14,346 bases of DNA from Muribaculaceae bacterium (lineage in GTDB: Bacteria > Bacteroidota > Bacteroidia > Bacteroidales > Muribaculaceae), in NCBI GenBank assembly GCA_016287065.1, contig JAEEVB010000032.1:1-14346 (forward strand). The letters are read 5' to 3'. Positions 13,345 to 14,346 of this stretch are shown piece after piece. The notes below the pieces were generated by a model that saw nothing but the letters and a program-made list of their open reading frames with translations, made no database searches and was not told the origin of the DNA. The position numbers and the translations under genes were made by a program. Each line of letters opens with the position of its first letter. Positions within the stretch are counted from its first letter, which is position 1.

Positions 13345-14154
13345 TTAATTGTTGTTGACGTGTTTACTTGCTATCTTGAAGATGTTGTCGGCCTCCTTGC
13401 GATATTTGCTGTCGGGGTAGTCGTTGATGAAGGCGTAGTACTCGTCGATGACGGTGCGGTAGCGTTCTTCCTTCTTCTCGTTCACACTCTGCTCAGCCTC
13501 GCTGAAGCGCGACTTGAGAATGAGCATCTCAAGGTCTTCCTTGTACTTGCTGTAGGGGTAGTCCTTGATGGCGTTCTTAGCGGTGATGACGGCGCTCTCG
13601 TAGTTGTTGCCCATGTAATTGCCCAGGTTGTAATAGAGCGTGGCATTTTCCAGTTCCTTCTTCACCAGCTTGTCTTGCAGCTCAAAGATGGCGCTTTGTG
13701 CAATCGACACCTTGTCGCTCTTGGGGAAGTAGTCGAGAAACGCCTGCAACTCCTCGATGGCCTTTACCGTCTCGCTCTGGTCGAGTTGCGGGTCGGGCGA
13801 ATCCAGGTAGTAACCATAACCGGCATAGAAGCGCGCCAGCTCGGTATATTGGCCTCGGGGGTACTGGGAATAGTACTGCTTGAAGTAGGAACCCGCATTC
13901 AGGTAATCCTTGTTCTCATAGTAGCTGAGGCCCAGCAGGTAGAGCGACTCCTCGGCCTTTTCGGTGCCGCGGAACACGGTGATCACATCTTCGAGCAGCG
14001 TGTAAGCCTGGGTGTATTTCTTTTGCTCAAAAGCTTTTTTGGCGAACTCAAACTTGTAGTTGTAGTCTGAGCTCTTCATGGCCTTGTTGTATTCGCCGCA
14101 GGAGGCAAACACAAGTGCCAAAGCGCAAGCCGATATGATTGAAATATATCTCAT
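13345..14154 (-). CDS. bamD: Outer membrane assembly lipoprotein BamD
   Basis: The protein has 269 residues from the ATG at 14154; nearby in-frame ATGs at 14160 and 14166 would also work. The ATG at 14199 is rejected because it falls at the expected transcription start. Residues 1-18 are a lipoprotein signal (ALALVFAS) with Cys19 lipidated, then GEYNK. Residues about 25-265 are tetratricopeptide-like helical repeats, with turns such as YTQAYTLLEDV, YLNAGSYFKQYYSQYP and KAIEELQAFLDYFPKSDK. BamD sits on the periplasmic face of the outer membrane and works with BamA to insert beta-barrel proteins. Length fits the family. It leads the operon with omega, and a promoter-like pair lies about 50 nt upstream, inside the tail of a truncated Fur homologue. 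Confidence 0.93.
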   Translation of the reverse strand: MRYISIISACALALVFASCGEYNKAMKSSDYNYKFEFAKKAFEQKKYTQAYTLLEDVITVFRGTEKAEESLYLLGLSYYENKDYLNAGSYFKQYYSQYPRGQYTELARFYAGYGYYLDSPDPQLDQSETVKAIEELQAFLDYFPKSDKVSIAQSAIFELQDKLVKKELENATLYYNLGNYMGNNYESAVITAKNAIKDYPYSKYKEDLEMLILKSRFSEAEQSVNEKKEERYRTVIDEYYAFINDYPDSKYRKEADNIFKIASKHVNNN

Positions 14155-14195
14155 TTGCATAAACATTAAGGCCGTACTCACAGGAGCATGGCGTT

Positions 14196-14345
14196 TCAAC
14201 CTGCAAAATTACGCATAATTCTAAACATTGCAAGCAAAGAAAACCAAAAAACTATTATCTCCGTCTTTTCCACATGTACGGTCTTTCCGCAGCGCAGACA
14301 GCTCAGATGCAGGTGTCCTCTGCAGTGCTCACCATCGGTATAACG
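14196..14345 (-). CDS. Fur-family metal-responsive repressor, 3' end of gene, apparently lacking its normal C-terminus
   Basis: The frame enters from the right edge and runs 49 residues to a TGA at 14198-14196. Its first 26 residues, RYTDGEHCRGHLHLSC followed by LRCGKTVHVE, match the metal-binding middle of Fur/Zur/PerR proteins, with the H-x-H pair and the structural-zinc CxxC (Cys16 and Cys19 here). A normal Fur continues about 40 residues with the dimerization strands and often a second CxxC. Here the frame instead passes into 23 hydrophobic, AT-rich codons (IIVFWFSLLAMF) with no family likeness, and these overlap the bamD promoter. The other two frames do not restore the missing part. I infer a 3' truncation, possibly a pseudogene. 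Most of the gene lies outside the window, so its N-terminal state is unknown. Confidence 0.6.
   Translation of the reverse strand, partial: RYTDGEHCRGHLHLSCLRCGKTVHVEKTEIIVFWFSLLAMFRIMRNFAG
14204..14238 (-). promoter_or_regulatory. Probable promoter of bamD-omega
   Basis: On the minus strand the -7 box is TAATTTTG (14211-14204), an exact TAnnTTTG. The -33 box is either CTTG (14234-14231, 19-nt spacer, one mismatch) or TTTG (14238-14235, 23-nt spacer, perfect). Transcription should start near 14198, giving a leader of about 45 nt. Confidence 0.62.
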
Positions 14346-14346
14346 A

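Noticed and set aside
14048..14233. 61-codon minus-strand frame over the bamD start
   Set aside because: It overlaps bamD in another frame and has no recognisable content. The Fur-like frame and bamD explain the region better.

Overview
The window looks like chromosomal DNA of a Bacteroidales bacterium, most likely from a gut or rumen lineage near Muribaculaceae or Prevotellaceae. Several things point there. Every clear promoter has the Bacteroidetes form, with a -33 TTTG-like box about 20 nt before a -7 box TAnnTTTG. No Shine-Dalgarno pattern was evident upstream of the starts I examined. The RNA polymerase omega protein is the Bacteroidetes Rpb6-like type. Two surface or secreted proteins end in C-terminal sorting-like domains.

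Layout from left to right. A large surface protein on the plus strand (2-2194) enters from outside the window and ends at a strong hairpin terminator. A non-coding array of degenerate 9-nt repeats follows (2263-2411). A minus-strand block then runs from 8271 down to 2449: secreted endonuclease I, aminotransferase, an intrinsic terminator, a membrane-anchored MltF-like substrate-binding protein, an unrecognised lipoprotein and an acyltransferase-3 membrane enzyme. The last three are tightly spaced and may form an envelope-related operon.

A compact divergent promoter pair (8311-8390) drives endonuclease I leftward and a glycosyltransferase-radC-TfoX-like operon rightward. The TfoX-like gene converges on the replicative helicase gene dnaB with only 2 bp between their stop codons. 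Upstream of dnaB lies a yefM-yoeB toxin-antitoxin operon. Its promoter spacer is filled by two GTAC-centred palindromes 12 bp apart, the same geometry known for the E. coli operator.

The right end holds bamD and the omega gene as an operon with its own promoter and terminator. At the edge is the tail of a Fur-family regulator that seems to lack its normal C-terminus and runs into the bamD promoter. Promoter positions were used to correct five start codons (endonuclease I, glycosyltransferase, dnaB, yefM, bamD), and a terminator position corrected a sixth (the substrate-binding protein).

Most of the window is housekeeping. The least explained parts are the repeat array, the mosaic surface protein, the three-gene envelope operon and the truncated Fur homologue. 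I found no clear sign of a wholly new system. No gap between genes exceeds 300 bases. I saw no tRNA, rRNA, CRISPR array or insertion sequence.
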